22,285 nucleotides of DNA, taken from NCBI GenBank assembly GCA_035534175.1, contig DATLSM010000099.1:1-22285 (forward strand). Reading direction: 5' to 3'. The stretch is from DATLSM01 sp035534175. Lineage in GTDB: Bacteria; Actinomycetota; Thermoleophilia; Solirubrobacterales; 70-9. How positions within the stretch are numbered: position 1 is the stretch's first letter; each line of letters starts with the position of its first letter. The translations under genes were made by a program, and so were the position numbers. The notes under the pieces were generated by a model, which ran no database searches, was not told the DNA's origin, and worked only from the letters and a program-made list of their open reading frames with translations. Below, piece after piece: positions 7,540 to 15,577 of the stretch.

Positions 7540-8290
7540 TCAGCCGATAGCAGAGGCGAGGATCGAAACGACGCCGAGGCCCGCGAAGGTGCCCAAGGCC
7601 AGCACCGCTTGGCTCATCTCCGTCTCGAGCCGGATCTGACCGACTCGGTCGCCCTCGAGGAATTCCTTCCCTCGAACCGCCCACGCGAACATCGCCGCCG
7701 CCACCTTCATGTAGCCGGCATCGATCAGACCGCTAGCGGTGGCCGTCTTCAGAACGGATGCTCCGCCGCCGCTGAGTGCAGCATTGGGAAGAGCTCGTCC
7801 GTCGCGTCACCGACCGCGGCCGCGACGATCAGGGCCAGAATGCCGTCAGGTTGCTCGCGTGGCCGGCGCGAAAGCCAAACGTACCCGACTTAAAGATGGT
7901 GGCGATAGCGAAGATCGGGGTAATTCCGGTCGCCGTCGCTCCGTCGTATAGAAGCATGGGTGAAATCTGAAGACACCGACGGCCGGACCCAATCGCCAGG
8001 CTAAAGGTGCAACCCGGCCAGCGCTCCGGCGAGGATCGTTGGTCCTCGGCCGCCATTCGCGAGACGGTCACGCGGATCAGCAACGGCCTGTCGGAGTGTC
8101 ATACCCAAAACGGCGAGGAAGGCGTCCTGCCTTCCGACTAGCCTCGGTCATCCCGATGGGAAACCGACGCACGTCAACCAAGGCGCGTTTGGCGACCGGG
8201 AGGAATCCAAACAGGGGTCCCGCGGTCGCGCACCATCGTGGTCTGCCGGCCCGTCCCAGTCGCCACCCAAGATCTCCGGACCCGACCAAT
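7540..8290 (-). pseudogene. Decayed minus-strand gene(s) between the two defence operons
   Basis: No intact frame crosses this stretch, but the minus strand reads protein-like in successive frames. From its 3' end: 7540-~7790 (a frame ending in a stop at 7540-7542, with stretches such as MKVAAAMFAWAVRGKEFLEG and ALGTFAGLGVVSILASAIG), ~7749-7855 (GILALIVAAAVGDATDELF), 7829-~7970 (LLYDGATATGITPIFAIATI) and 8001-~8140 (AFLAVLGMTLRQAVADPRDR, then ILAGALAGLHL and stop 8001-8003). The fragments are hydrophobic, Ala/Gly/Leu-rich and use G/C-ending codons, as a real actinobacterial membrane protein would. Their order is collinear, so one or two genes broken by several frameshifts is the simplest reading. 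I do not recognise the family. Its upstream end overlaps the proposed start of the methyltransferase gene. Confidence 0.35.
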
Positions 8291-10117
8291 ATTTCCGCCG
8301 TCAAAGACTGGGTTGCAGATTGCCGCCGCCCGACCGCAATCGATCTTTTTGCCGGGGGGGGCGGACTCTCCCTCGGGCTCAACCAGGCAGGGTTCGAGGT
8401 GCTGGTAGGGGCCGACTCGGACGGCCGGGCCATGGAGACCCATGCCGCCAACCTGGCCGGGCTGACGTGGACCGGAGATCTCACTGACCCGCGGCATTTT
8501 CTCCAATCCCTCGAGGTATGGGGAATTGAGACGGTCGATCTGGTCGCCGGAGGCGTTCCCTGTCAACCGTTCAGCAGGGCTGGGAGACCGCGCATCGCTA
8601 ACTTGATCGAGCGGGGTGAGCGCGGCGCTTACGACGCTCGCGCCGAACTCTGGGAGAGCTTCGTCCGCGTCGTCGAGACGCTGCGGCCCCGCGCGGTACT
8701 GGTGGAGAACGTGCCCGATCTGCCCCGCTGGAACGACGGAGCTGTTCTGATCGGTTTCTACGAGTCCCTCCGCGAGCTCGGATACACCGTCGAGGCCCGG
8801 ATTCTCGACGGATTTCGCTTTGGCGTTCCACAGCATCGGCAGCGGCTGATCCTGCTAGGCCTCGCAGATGGACGCCAGCCGATCTGGCCAGAGCCGACTG
8901 ACGAGCTGGTCTCGCTCGGGGACGCAATCGGAGACCTTCCGATAATTCCGCGCGCACAACGGTCGGAGGAGTTGCCATATGACCCCGATCGCATCACCAA
9001 TGACTTCCAACGGGAGATGCGCATCGGTCTGGCCGGTGACGCGACCGAAATGATCTGGGACCACATCACGCGAGATGTCCGCCCTGATGACATGGAGGCC
9101 TTCGGGCTACTGGGAGAAGGGCAAACCTACCTTGATCTCCCTGAGCGCCTGCGGCGCTACCGATCCGACGTGTTCACCGACAAGTACAAGCGCCTTTCCC
9201 GAGACCAACTGTGCAGGTCGATCACCGCACACATTGCCAAAGACGGCTACTGGTACATCCACCCTGACCAGCACCGGACTCTCTCAGTGCGTGAGGCGGC
9301 CCGCGTCCAGACCTTTCCGGACGACTTCCGCTTCGCGGGAACCCAGACGCACCGCTTCAGGCAGATCGGAAATGCTGTTCCGGTCAGGTTGGGGCGGGTG
9401 GTCGGGGAAGCGGTCTTGGAGGCCCTCGTGGGTAAGGGTGGTACGGAAACCACTCGTGACCACTTTCGGAACCAGCTTCTCAGCTGGCACGGGGAGCGGC
9501 CGCCGCTTCGGCCCTGGCGGACCGCGGCCAATCCATGGCACGTATTGATCGGCGAGCTGTCCCTGAGGCGTGCTCCCGATGACCTCGTCGCTGCGATGTA
9601 CCGACGATTGGTTGCCGCGGCCAGGTCGCCGCGGGCGGTCGCGAAGGATCCGGTCGCCAGCGCCGACGTACTTCGCACGATCGGACTGAAGTCCGCCGTC
9701 GGTTCAGTGGTTACGATCGCCGAGGAACTGGTCGAGCGCTTCGACGGGAAGGTCCCCGACAGTTCGCTTGAACTGCGGTCGCTCGCCGGGGTCGGTGACT
9801 ACTTGGCCGAGGCGGTGCTCTGCTTCGGCTTCGGCCGGCGCTCCGTACTGGTTGACACCACGACAAGCCGGATCTGCACTCGGATTCGCGGACGGGATGT
9901 GCGCAAGCGCTTTCAACTGCGGCTCGATCTTCACGGTCTCGCTGGAGCCTCAGGACCGGATTCCGCGTTCAACCGGGCCCTACTGGATCTGGGGGAGGCG
10001 GTATGCCGACCGAGTGTCCCGATGTGTGATCGATGCCCCGTCGCTGAGCTCTGCGCCTTCTCCTCCGAGAATGAGAAGTCCGAAACCGACTGTCAGTTGC
10101 AGGTGGTGAGCGGATGA
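8156..10117 (+). CDS. DNA cytosine-C5 methyltransferase fused to an HhH-GPD Fe-S DNA glycosylase
   Basis: A 653-residue two-enzyme fusion (from ATG 8156). Residues ~60-425 are a complete m5C methyltransferase: motif I DLFAGGGG (63-70), PCQ with catalytic Cys136, ENV (184-186), QHRQR (226-230), a target-recognition region before ~350, and RQIGNAVP (402-409). Residues ~440-640 are an EndoIII/MutY-type glycosylase: the helix-hairpin-helix LAGVGDYLAEA, Asp567 as the general catalytic Asp, and a C-X6-C-X2-C-X5-C cluster (Cys617, 624, 627, 633) for a 4Fe-4S centre. The EndoIII Lys position is Tyr549, 18 residues before Asp567, as in the archaeal T:G mismatch glycosylase Mig. It therefore probably methylates DNA and repairs the T:G mismatches that deamination creates. 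The start is uncertain: the first ~58 residues are not methyltransferase-like and no clear ribosome binding site precedes ATG 8156. TTG 8189 is an alternative. The stop overlaps the next ATG (ATGA). Confidence 0.9.
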   Translation: MGNRRTSTKARLATGRNPNRGPAVAHHRGLPARPSRHPRSPDPTNISAVKDWVADCRRPTAIDLFAGGGGLSLGLNQAGFEVLVGADSDGRAMETHAANLAGLTWTGDLTDPRHFLQSLEVWGIETVDLVAGGVPCQPFSRAGRPRIANLIERGERGAYDARAELWESFVRVVETLRPRAVLVENVPDLPRWNDGAVLIGFYESLRELGYTVEARILDGFRFGVPQHRQRLILLGLADGRQPIWPEPTDELVSLGDAIGDLPIIPRAQRSEELPYDPDRITNDFQREMRIGLAGDATEMIWDHITRDVRPDDMEAFGLLGEGQTYLDLPERLRRYRSDVFTDKYKRLSRDQLCRSITAHIAKDGYWYIHPDQHRTLSVREAARVQTFPDDFRFAGTQTHRFRQIGNAVPVRLGRVVGEAVLEALVGKGGTETTRDHFRNQLLSWHGERPPLRPWRTAANPWHVLIGELSLRRAPDDLVAAMYRRLVAAARSPRAVAKDPVASADVLRTIGLKSAVGSVVTIAEELVERFDGKVPDSSLELRSLAGVGDYLAEAVLCFGFGRRSVLVDTTTSRICTRIRGRDVRKRFQLRLDLHGLAGASGPDSAFNRALLDLGEAVCRPSVPMCDRCPVAELCAFSSENEKSETDCQLQVVSG

Positions 10118-11412
10118 GTCGCTTCGTGACCGTGTTGCCGTCTGCACGCAAGCTGATGGAGTCCCTGCGCGACATCGGTTACGACCTGCCGTCGGCGGTG
10201 GCAGACCTAGTCGACAACTCGATCGACGCGGGTGCCGAGAACGTCGATGTGACCTTCGTCGATGACGGAGTCGGATCCTGGATCCGGATCGCCGACGACG
10301 GGATGGGGATGAGCGCCGGTGAGCTCGACGAGGCGATGCGCTACGGAAGTCGGCGTGACTACTCCTCCTCGGCGCTGGGCCACTTCGGACTCGGACTGAA
10401 GACGGGATCGCTGTCGCAGTGTCGTCGGCTCACGGTTGCGTCACGACGACGACGCAATGCGCGCATCGTCGTTCGCAGCTGGGATCTCGATCTGGTCGCA
10501 GAGCGAGATTCCTGGGACCTTGACAGCCCACCGAGGGCGGAGTTGCCACCCCACCTACTGGAACCCCTTGAAGGCTCGACGGGCACCGTCGTACTGTGGG
10601 AAAACCTTGACCGGATCCTCGCGTTCCGTAACCCTGGGGGAGCGACGACGCAACGGGCTCTGAACGCGATGGCCAGCGATGTCTCTGCCCACCTCGGCAT
10701 GGTCTTTCACCGGTTCATCACGGGGGAGTGGGCGCACGGGGAGGCGTTCGTCAATTTGGCGGTAAACGGAACGCCGGTGACAGCCTGGGACCCCTTCGCG
10801 CGGGAGGAGAAAGCTACGACGGGCCTGCCGAAGCAGACGATCGAGCTGACCCGGGAGGACGGACCGAGGGCGAAGCTCACGGTTCAGCCCTACGTACTTC
10901 CGGCCCAGAACCGGTTCTCGACCCCTGAGGCCCATCAGACTGCCGCCGGCCCGAACCGTTGGAACCGCCAGCAGGGCTTCTACGTGTACCGCCGAGACCG
11001 CATGATCCAGTCCGGTGGATGGAACCGAATCCGCACGCTCGACGAGCACGCAAAGCTGGCCAGAATTGCGATCGACCTCCCGACTGGTCATGAGGAGCTG
11101 TTCGGCATCAATGTTTCGAAGATGTCGATCGTAATCCCAGAGGCGGCCCGCGCGTCGCTGCGGACGATCGCGGCGGCGGTGGTCCAGCAGGCACAGTGGA
11201 GCTACCGTGACCACCTGAACGGCTCGGGCGAGATTGCTGGGGGCCCCGGACAGGCGGATATCCAGGGTGATCAGGTGCGACCGCCAGGGGACGGAGGACC
11301 TTCGATCAGCGGAGACTGGCCCCTGATTTCGAGGACCATCAACGAGGCGCTGCGCGACGATCCCGGTCGTCGCGACGATCTCCTGGTGCGGTTGGTCAAC
11401 GCCTTCGATTGA
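10114..11412 (+). CDS. GHKL (MORC/MutL-like) ATPase, first of two
   Basis: A 432-residue ATPase of the Hsp90/MutL/MORC superfamily. The Bergerat fold motifs are clear: ADLVDNSIDAGA (30-41) with Asn35 for Mg-ATP and Asp31 where many relatives have the general-base Glu, DDGMGM (61-66), and the lid GHFGLGLKTGSL (89-100). The remainder resembles the transducer domain of MORC-like proteins. The C-terminus (from ~residue 370) is Gly/Pro-rich and then helical. Bacterial members occur in restriction-modification operons with C5 methyltransferase, Vsr, Z1 and DUF4420 genes, exactly as here. The likely job is an ATP-driven DNA clamp or conformational switch that couples target sensing to the nuclease. 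The ATG overlaps the upstream stop by four bases. A 27-base gap separates it from vsr. Confidence 0.88.
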   Translation: MSRFVTVLPSARKLMESLRDIGYDLPSAVADLVDNSIDAGAENVDVTFVDDGVGSWIRIADDGMGMSAGELDEAMRYGSRRDYSSSALGHFGLGLKTGSLSQCRRLTVASRRRRNARIVVRSWDLDLVAERDSWDLDSPPRAELPPHLLEPLEGSTGTVVLWENLDRILAFRNPGGATTQRALNAMASDVSAHLGMVFHRFITGEWAHGEAFVNLAVNGTPVTAWDPFAREEKATTGLPKQTIELTREDGPRAKLTVQPYVLPAQNRFSTPEAHQTAAGPNRWNRQQGFYVYRRDRMIQSGGWNRIRTLDEHAKLARIAIDLPTGHEELFGINVSKMSIVIPEAARASLRTIAAAVVQQAQWSYRDHLNGSGEIAGGPGQADIQGDQVRPPGDGGPSISGDWPLISRTINEALRDDPGRRDDLLVRLVNAFD

Positions 11413-11439
11413 GAGCAGCTCCACCTATAGGGTGACGCT

Positions 11440-11895
11440 GTGTCCGATACAAGACCGATGCCCACAAGTGTGCAGATCAGTGAGCAGATGGCGAAGGTCG
11501 CACGTCGCGACACGCGCCCTGAGCTCGAACTCCGGCGTGAGCTCCACGCGCGTGGAATGCGCTACCGGATCGACATCGCGCCCGACCCCGGTCTGCGTGG
11601 GCGCGCGGACATCCTCTTCCGGTCGGCACGGGTGGCGGTCTACGTCGACGGCTGTTTTTGGCACAGCTGCCCGGCCCACGGCGTCCTGCCGAAAGGAAAC
11701 CGGGACTGGTGGCGGGCGAAGCTGAAGGCGACGGTCCTCCGAGACCGGACGACCGAGACGGCTCTGCGCCACCTCGGTTGGACGGTGGTGAGGGTCTGGG
11801 AGCACGAGGAACCCGTTAGCGCGGCCGACCGTGTTGAAACGGCGATCAGGCGCGCGAAGGAGATGGCGAGTACCGAAATGCTGAAGGTGGTCTGA
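11440..11895 (+). CDS. vsr: Vsr-type very-short-patch repair endonuclease
   Basis: A 151-residue endonuclease that nicks beside T:G mismatches produced by deamination of 5-methylcytosine. The N-terminal signature RRDTRPELELRR is followed by GLRGRADILF (catalytic Asp57), VDGCFWHSCP with Cys72, His75 and Cys77 (metal and catalytic residues), and GWTVVRVWEHE near 113-123, where the fourth zinc ligand Cys of E. coli Vsr seems replaced by His122. The length matches E. coli Vsr. It accompanies the methyltransferase gene two positions upstream, as usual. The start is GTG 11440, with AGGGTGA about five bases upstream; the frame could also begin at ATG 11458. The stop overlaps the next ATG by one base (TGATG). 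Confidence 0.93.
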   Translation: MSDTRPMPTSVQISEQMAKVARRDTRPELELRRELHARGMRYRIDIAPDPGLRGRADILFRSARVAVYVDGCFWHSCPAHGVLPKGNRDWWRAKLKATVLRDRTTETALRHLGWTVVRVWEHEEPVSAADRVETAIRRAKEMASTEMLKVV

Positions 11896-14579
11896 TGGAG
11901 AGCAGCTCCTCACCGACGGTTATGGGCGACCTCACAAGGCTGATCCACGAGGACATCTTCGTCCAGCAGATCGTCTCCCAGATGCGGAGCGGGGCCGGCT
12001 GTCCGTTGGACGCCGCCGTCGAAAAATTGAAGGAGTTCGTCGGCGCAACGGCTGACGATCCCGCCGCGGCACGGGCGAGGATCGACCAAGGAGCGGACAA
12101 GATCCGCCAACTTTCCCGGTTGACCGCCGAGCTCACCGATCCAAGGGGGCTCACCGCCGGCGGGCGACCATCCTGGTACCCCGGTCCGCGGGAGGATGAC
12201 CTCCACTGGCCCCGTCTGAAGTCCCTTCTCCAATCCGAAGGTTGGGACGCGGACTCGATCAGGGAAATCGACACCGCCTCGACCAAGGTGGTCGCTCACT
12301 GCGCCGACCCGTTCGAAGCGGAGTTCAACCGCAAGGGCTTGGTGCTCGGCTATGTGCAGAGCGGGAAGACGACCAATTTCACTGCTGTGATCGCCAAGGC
12401 GGCGGATGCCGGTTACTCATTCTTCATCGTCCTCTCGGGCGTTCACAACGGGCTCCGACAGCAGACTCAGGGCCGCCTCGACCAACAGCTGTTCGACCAG
12501 TCGCGGACGAAATGGCATCGACTGACTGGGGAGGAGGACTTCCGTCCGACCTCGTCGGTTGACGCGATGCTGAGCGCAGGCGATCAGAAGGTCCTCGCCG
12601 TCGTCAAGAAGAACGCCTCGCGGTTGAGGGCGCTCAAGCGCTGGCTGGGTGAAGCGCACGAGGACACCCTCGCCCGCTGCCCCCTTCTGATCATCGACGA
12701 TGAGGCCGATCAGGCCTCGATCAACACCGCTAAACCCGATGGTTCCCCGACATCGATCAACCGCCTGATCCGACAGATCCTCGCCGAGCTGCCACGGGTG
12801 AGCTACATCGGCTACACCGCGACCCCGTTCGCCAACGTGCTGATCGATCCCGGCGCCCCGGACGATCTCTACCCGAAGGATTTCATCATTGACCTCCCTC
12901 AACCGCGGGAATACGTCGGTCCCGAAACCCTTTTCGGCCGGGAGGCATTGGAGTTCGACGACGACATCGGGCCCGCCGATGACGGTCACGATCTGATCCG
13001 CGAAATCCCGACCGAGGAGGTAAAACAGCTGAAGCCGAAGGGAGCGTCTGACCGTGCCGGGTTCGAGCCGGTCGTCGCGCCGAGCCTGGCGGAGTCGGCG
13101 CGTTACTTCCTTCTCTCGACGGCGGCACGACGGGTGCGGAACCTGAGAAACCGCCACGCGACGATGCTCGTCCACACATCGCAGTACACGCTCGTCCACG
13201 CGAGCCTCAGGCGGGCCCTCCAGACCTATGCAGCCACGGTGGCGGATCGCCTTGCGACGCGGGATGGCGCCCTGATCGAGGAACTCCGTGAGCAGTGGGA
13301 GCGGGAGTCCGGGCTGGTGGGGGCCGAGGAGTTCACACTGACTCCTGTTCCCTGGGAGCAGGTGCTCGAGGAGCTGCCGACAGTAGTGGGGGACCTCAAG
13401 GTGATCGAAGACAACTCCCGCAGTGAGGACAGGCTGGACTACAGTCGCCCCTCGCAGGTGATCATCGCCGTCGGCGGCAACACCCTCTCCCGGGGACTGA
13501 CACTCGAGGGTCTGAGCGTCTCCTACTTCGTCCGGACCGCGAGTGCCTACGACACCCTACTCCAGATGGGGAGGTGGTTCGGTTACCGCAAGGGCTACGC
13601 CGACCTCACGCGGATCTGGATGACCGACGAGATGCGCGGGTGGTTCCGGCATCTCGCCACCGTCGAGCAGGAGATCAGGTACGAGATCGAGCGCTACGAG
13701 GGCGAGCACAGGACGCCCACGGAGTTGGCGATCCGGATCAGGACGCATCCGAAGCTGGCGATCACCGCCGCGGCCAAGATGCAGGACGCGGTTCTCGCCC
13801 GGGTCTCCTATTCGGGACGTCGGCTGCAGACGATCCTCTTCGACCACAAGGACGCCGTCTGGCTCGACGCCAACCTGGAGGCGGGTCGGGGTCTGATCCG
13901 CACGCTTCGGGAGATTGGTCGGACCGAGATCTTCCCCAGGGACGGACTGGTGGTCTTCCGGGATGTCGAGAGCCAGAGGGTGATCGACTTCCTCGCCGCC
14001 TACAACTTTCATGAGAACAGTCGTGATCTGAAGTCCGACGCCATATCTGCCTACATCCGACGTCGCCTGGAGGACGACGAGCTCCGTCACTTCTCGGTCG
14101 CCATCGCGGGGCTGCCGCGTGAGGATGCAGTCCTCGGGACAGTCGAGCTCGGTCTCGAGGATCCGGTGCCCTGCGTCAACCGTGCCCGTCTGGCACATCC
14201 GGACCGCGGATACGCGGACATCAAGGCCCTGATGTCGCGCGGGGACCGGGTCTTCGACTTCGGCTTGCCCCCGGCCGATGTCGCGGCGATGTCGGCCACC
14301 GCACTCGAACGCGGGCGCGACCGTCCGCCCGCCGGTGTCGGGGACGGAACCGGCCTGCTCGCGCTCTACCCCATCTCAAAGCACAGCGAGCCGAGGAGGG
14401 GTCGGTTCCGTAGCCCCCTTGAGGCTGTTGACCACGTCCTCGGGGTCGGGCTCGTTTTCCCGACCTCCGACTCGGAGGGCTCGGTCGACTACTACACGGC
14501 GGACCTTTCTGACGTCGAGCGCGAAGAGCCGGGAGAGGCCGACGAAATCGACGAGGACGAGGAGATCGACGGCGCGTGA
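11895..14579 (+). CDS. Z1-domain helicase-like ATPase
   Basis: An 894-residue protein with a superfamily-2-like ATPase core of the Z1 type. The Walker A motif is GYVQSGKT (152-159), preceded by the typical GLVLGYVQSG context. The Walker B motif is IIDDEAD (266-272). A motif III-like GYTATPFANV lies near 308-318, GGNTLSRGLTLEGL near 533-546, and the arginine-finger segment QMGRWFGYR near 557-565. These are the features of the Z1 family, usually annotated as an endonuclease although the visible motifs are those of an NTP-driven DNA translocase. The last ~20 residues are strongly acidic (EDEEID). It is probably the motor of the system, working with the GHKL ATPases and the DUF4420 nuclease. ATG start coupled to vsr (TGATG); its TGA overlaps the GTG of the next gene (GTGA). 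Confidence 0.92.
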   Translation: MESSSSPTVMGDLTRLIHEDIFVQQIVSQMRSGAGCPLDAAVEKLKEFVGATADDPAAARARIDQGADKIRQLSRLTAELTDPRGLTAGGRPSWYPGPREDDLHWPRLKSLLQSEGWDADSIREIDTASTKVVAHCADPFEAEFNRKGLVLGYVQSGKTTNFTAVIAKAADAGYSFFIVLSGVHNGLRQQTQGRLDQQLFDQSRTKWHRLTGEEDFRPTSSVDAMLSAGDQKVLAVVKKNASRLRALKRWLGEAHEDTLARCPLLIIDDEADQASINTAKPDGSPTSINRLIRQILAELPRVSYIGYTATPFANVLIDPGAPDDLYPKDFIIDLPQPREYVGPETLFGREALEFDDDIGPADDGHDLIREIPTEEVKQLKPKGASDRAGFEPVVAPSLAESARYFLLSTAARRVRNLRNRHATMLVHTSQYTLVHASLRRALQTYAATVADRLATRDGALIEELREQWERESGLVGAEEFTLTPVPWEQVLEELPTVVGDLKVIEDNSRSEDRLDYSRPSQVIIAVGGNTLSRGLTLEGLSVSYFVRTASAYDTLLQMGRWFGYRKGYADLTRIWMTDEMRGWFRHLATVEQEIRYEIERYEGEHRTPTELAIRIRTHPKLAITAAAKMQDAVLARVSYSGRRLQTILFDHKDAVWLDANLEAGRGLIRTLREIGRTEIFPRDGLVVFRDVESQRVIDFLAAYNFHENSRDLKSDAISAYIRRRLEDDELRHFSVAIAGLPREDAVLGTVELGLEDPVPCVNRARLAHPDRGYADIKALMSRGDRVFDFGLPPADVAAMSATALERGRDRPPAGVGDGTGLLALYPISKHSEPRRGRFRSPLEAVDHVLGVGLVFPTSDSEGSVDYYTADLSDVEREEPGEADEIDEDEEIDGA

Positions 14580-15577
14580 CTGCCGGTCTCGTCGACCAGA
14601 TCCGGCTCGGCTGGATCGTGCTCGCGGAGGCGGACGATCCCTCCTCCGGAGCGCTGACCACGCAACCCTTGACCGAGGCCGGCGGGCGGGAGCTGCTGCT
14701 CGGCCGCGACGGCGCTGGAGTCCCGTGTCTTCTGGCCGCGGCACAGGACCCCGGTCCCGAGGAGAACGTCGGGGTGGTCACCGTCCGCAACCGCGATCTC
14801 GCGACAGCGGGTGGGACCCGGACATTCGTCGTAGTCGCCTGCCGCGATCCGTCGCTGCGCGACGTTTTCGACCACTTTCTCGTCGGCCTGGTCGCCGCCC
14901 TCGAGGCCGACACCGCGGGGCATCCCGGCTCGGTAGCAGTCGAGGTCCTCGCACACTGGCACGCGCTGTTCCGTGGAGGCGGCCGCGCCCTGGGTCCAAC
15001 CGACCTGGCGGCGTTGATCGCCGAGCTGCTCGTGCTCGAGGAGGTGCTTGACCGTGGTCCCACCCGCTCGCTGGAGGTTTGGACCGGTCCATCCGAAGCA
15101 AGGCACGACCTGCGCCGGGGAGATCACGCAATAGAGGTCAAGTCGACGCTCTCACACACCCTTCGGCGCATCACCGTCAACGGGATCGACCAGTTGCAGG
15201 CACCGGTGGGCGGTTCGCTGACCCTTGCCTGGCACCGATTCGAGCCGGTTCCCGATGGGACGTTGTCGGTCTTCACGGTGGCCGACAGACTGATCACGGG
15301 CGGCGTATCTGCCGTCGAGCTCTACAGGCGGCTGGAGGCCGCCGGCAGCCCGCCGTCCACACGGGATGTCCATGACGCCGTGCGCTTCGAGCTGCGGGAG
15401 CGGCGATTCTTCTCCGTGGACAACGACTTCCCTCGCATCGTCGCTGACACTTTCCCCAAAGGCGTTCCAGGCGGGGTGGACGATCTCACCTACAAGGTGA
15501 CGCTCCCGGAGGACCGGACGGCTCTCGACGACGCAGACGTCACCGCCGTGCTCGATCGTCTTGCAGGTGCCCCGTGA
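14576..15577 (+). CDS. PD-(D/E)XK motif protein, DUF4420 type
   Basis: A 333-residue protein downstream of the Z1 gene, the usual place of DUF4420 nucleases. A restriction-endonuclease-like core is visible: LRRGDHAIEVKST contains Asp183 and the E-x-K pair Glu187/Lys189, with Asp178 as another acidic candidate for the metal site. Upstream, RDVFDHFLVGLVAALE and a helical segment ending LEEVLDRG match the N-terminal half of the family as I recall it. It is expected to be the DNA-cleaving subunit; cleavage itself is inferred. GTG start and TGA stop are both in four-base overlaps with the neighbouring genes (14576-14579 and 15574-15577), so its amount should be tightly tied to theirs. Confidence 0.82.
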   Translation: MTAGLVDQIRLGWIVLAEADDPSSGALTTQPLTEAGGRELLLGRDGAGVPCLLAAAQDPGPEENVGVVTVRNRDLATAGGTRTFVVVACRDPSLRDVFDHFLVGLVAALEADTAGHPGSVAVEVLAHWHALFRGGGRALGPTDLAALIAELLVLEEVLDRGPTRSLEVWTGPSEARHDLRRGDHAIEVKSTLSHTLRRITVNGIDQLQAPVGGSLTLAWHRFEPVPDGTLSVFTVADRLITGGVSAVELYRRLEAAGSPPSTRDVHDAVRFELRERRFFSVDNDFPRIVADTFPKGVPGGVDDLTYKVTLPEDRTALDDADVTAVLDRLAGAP

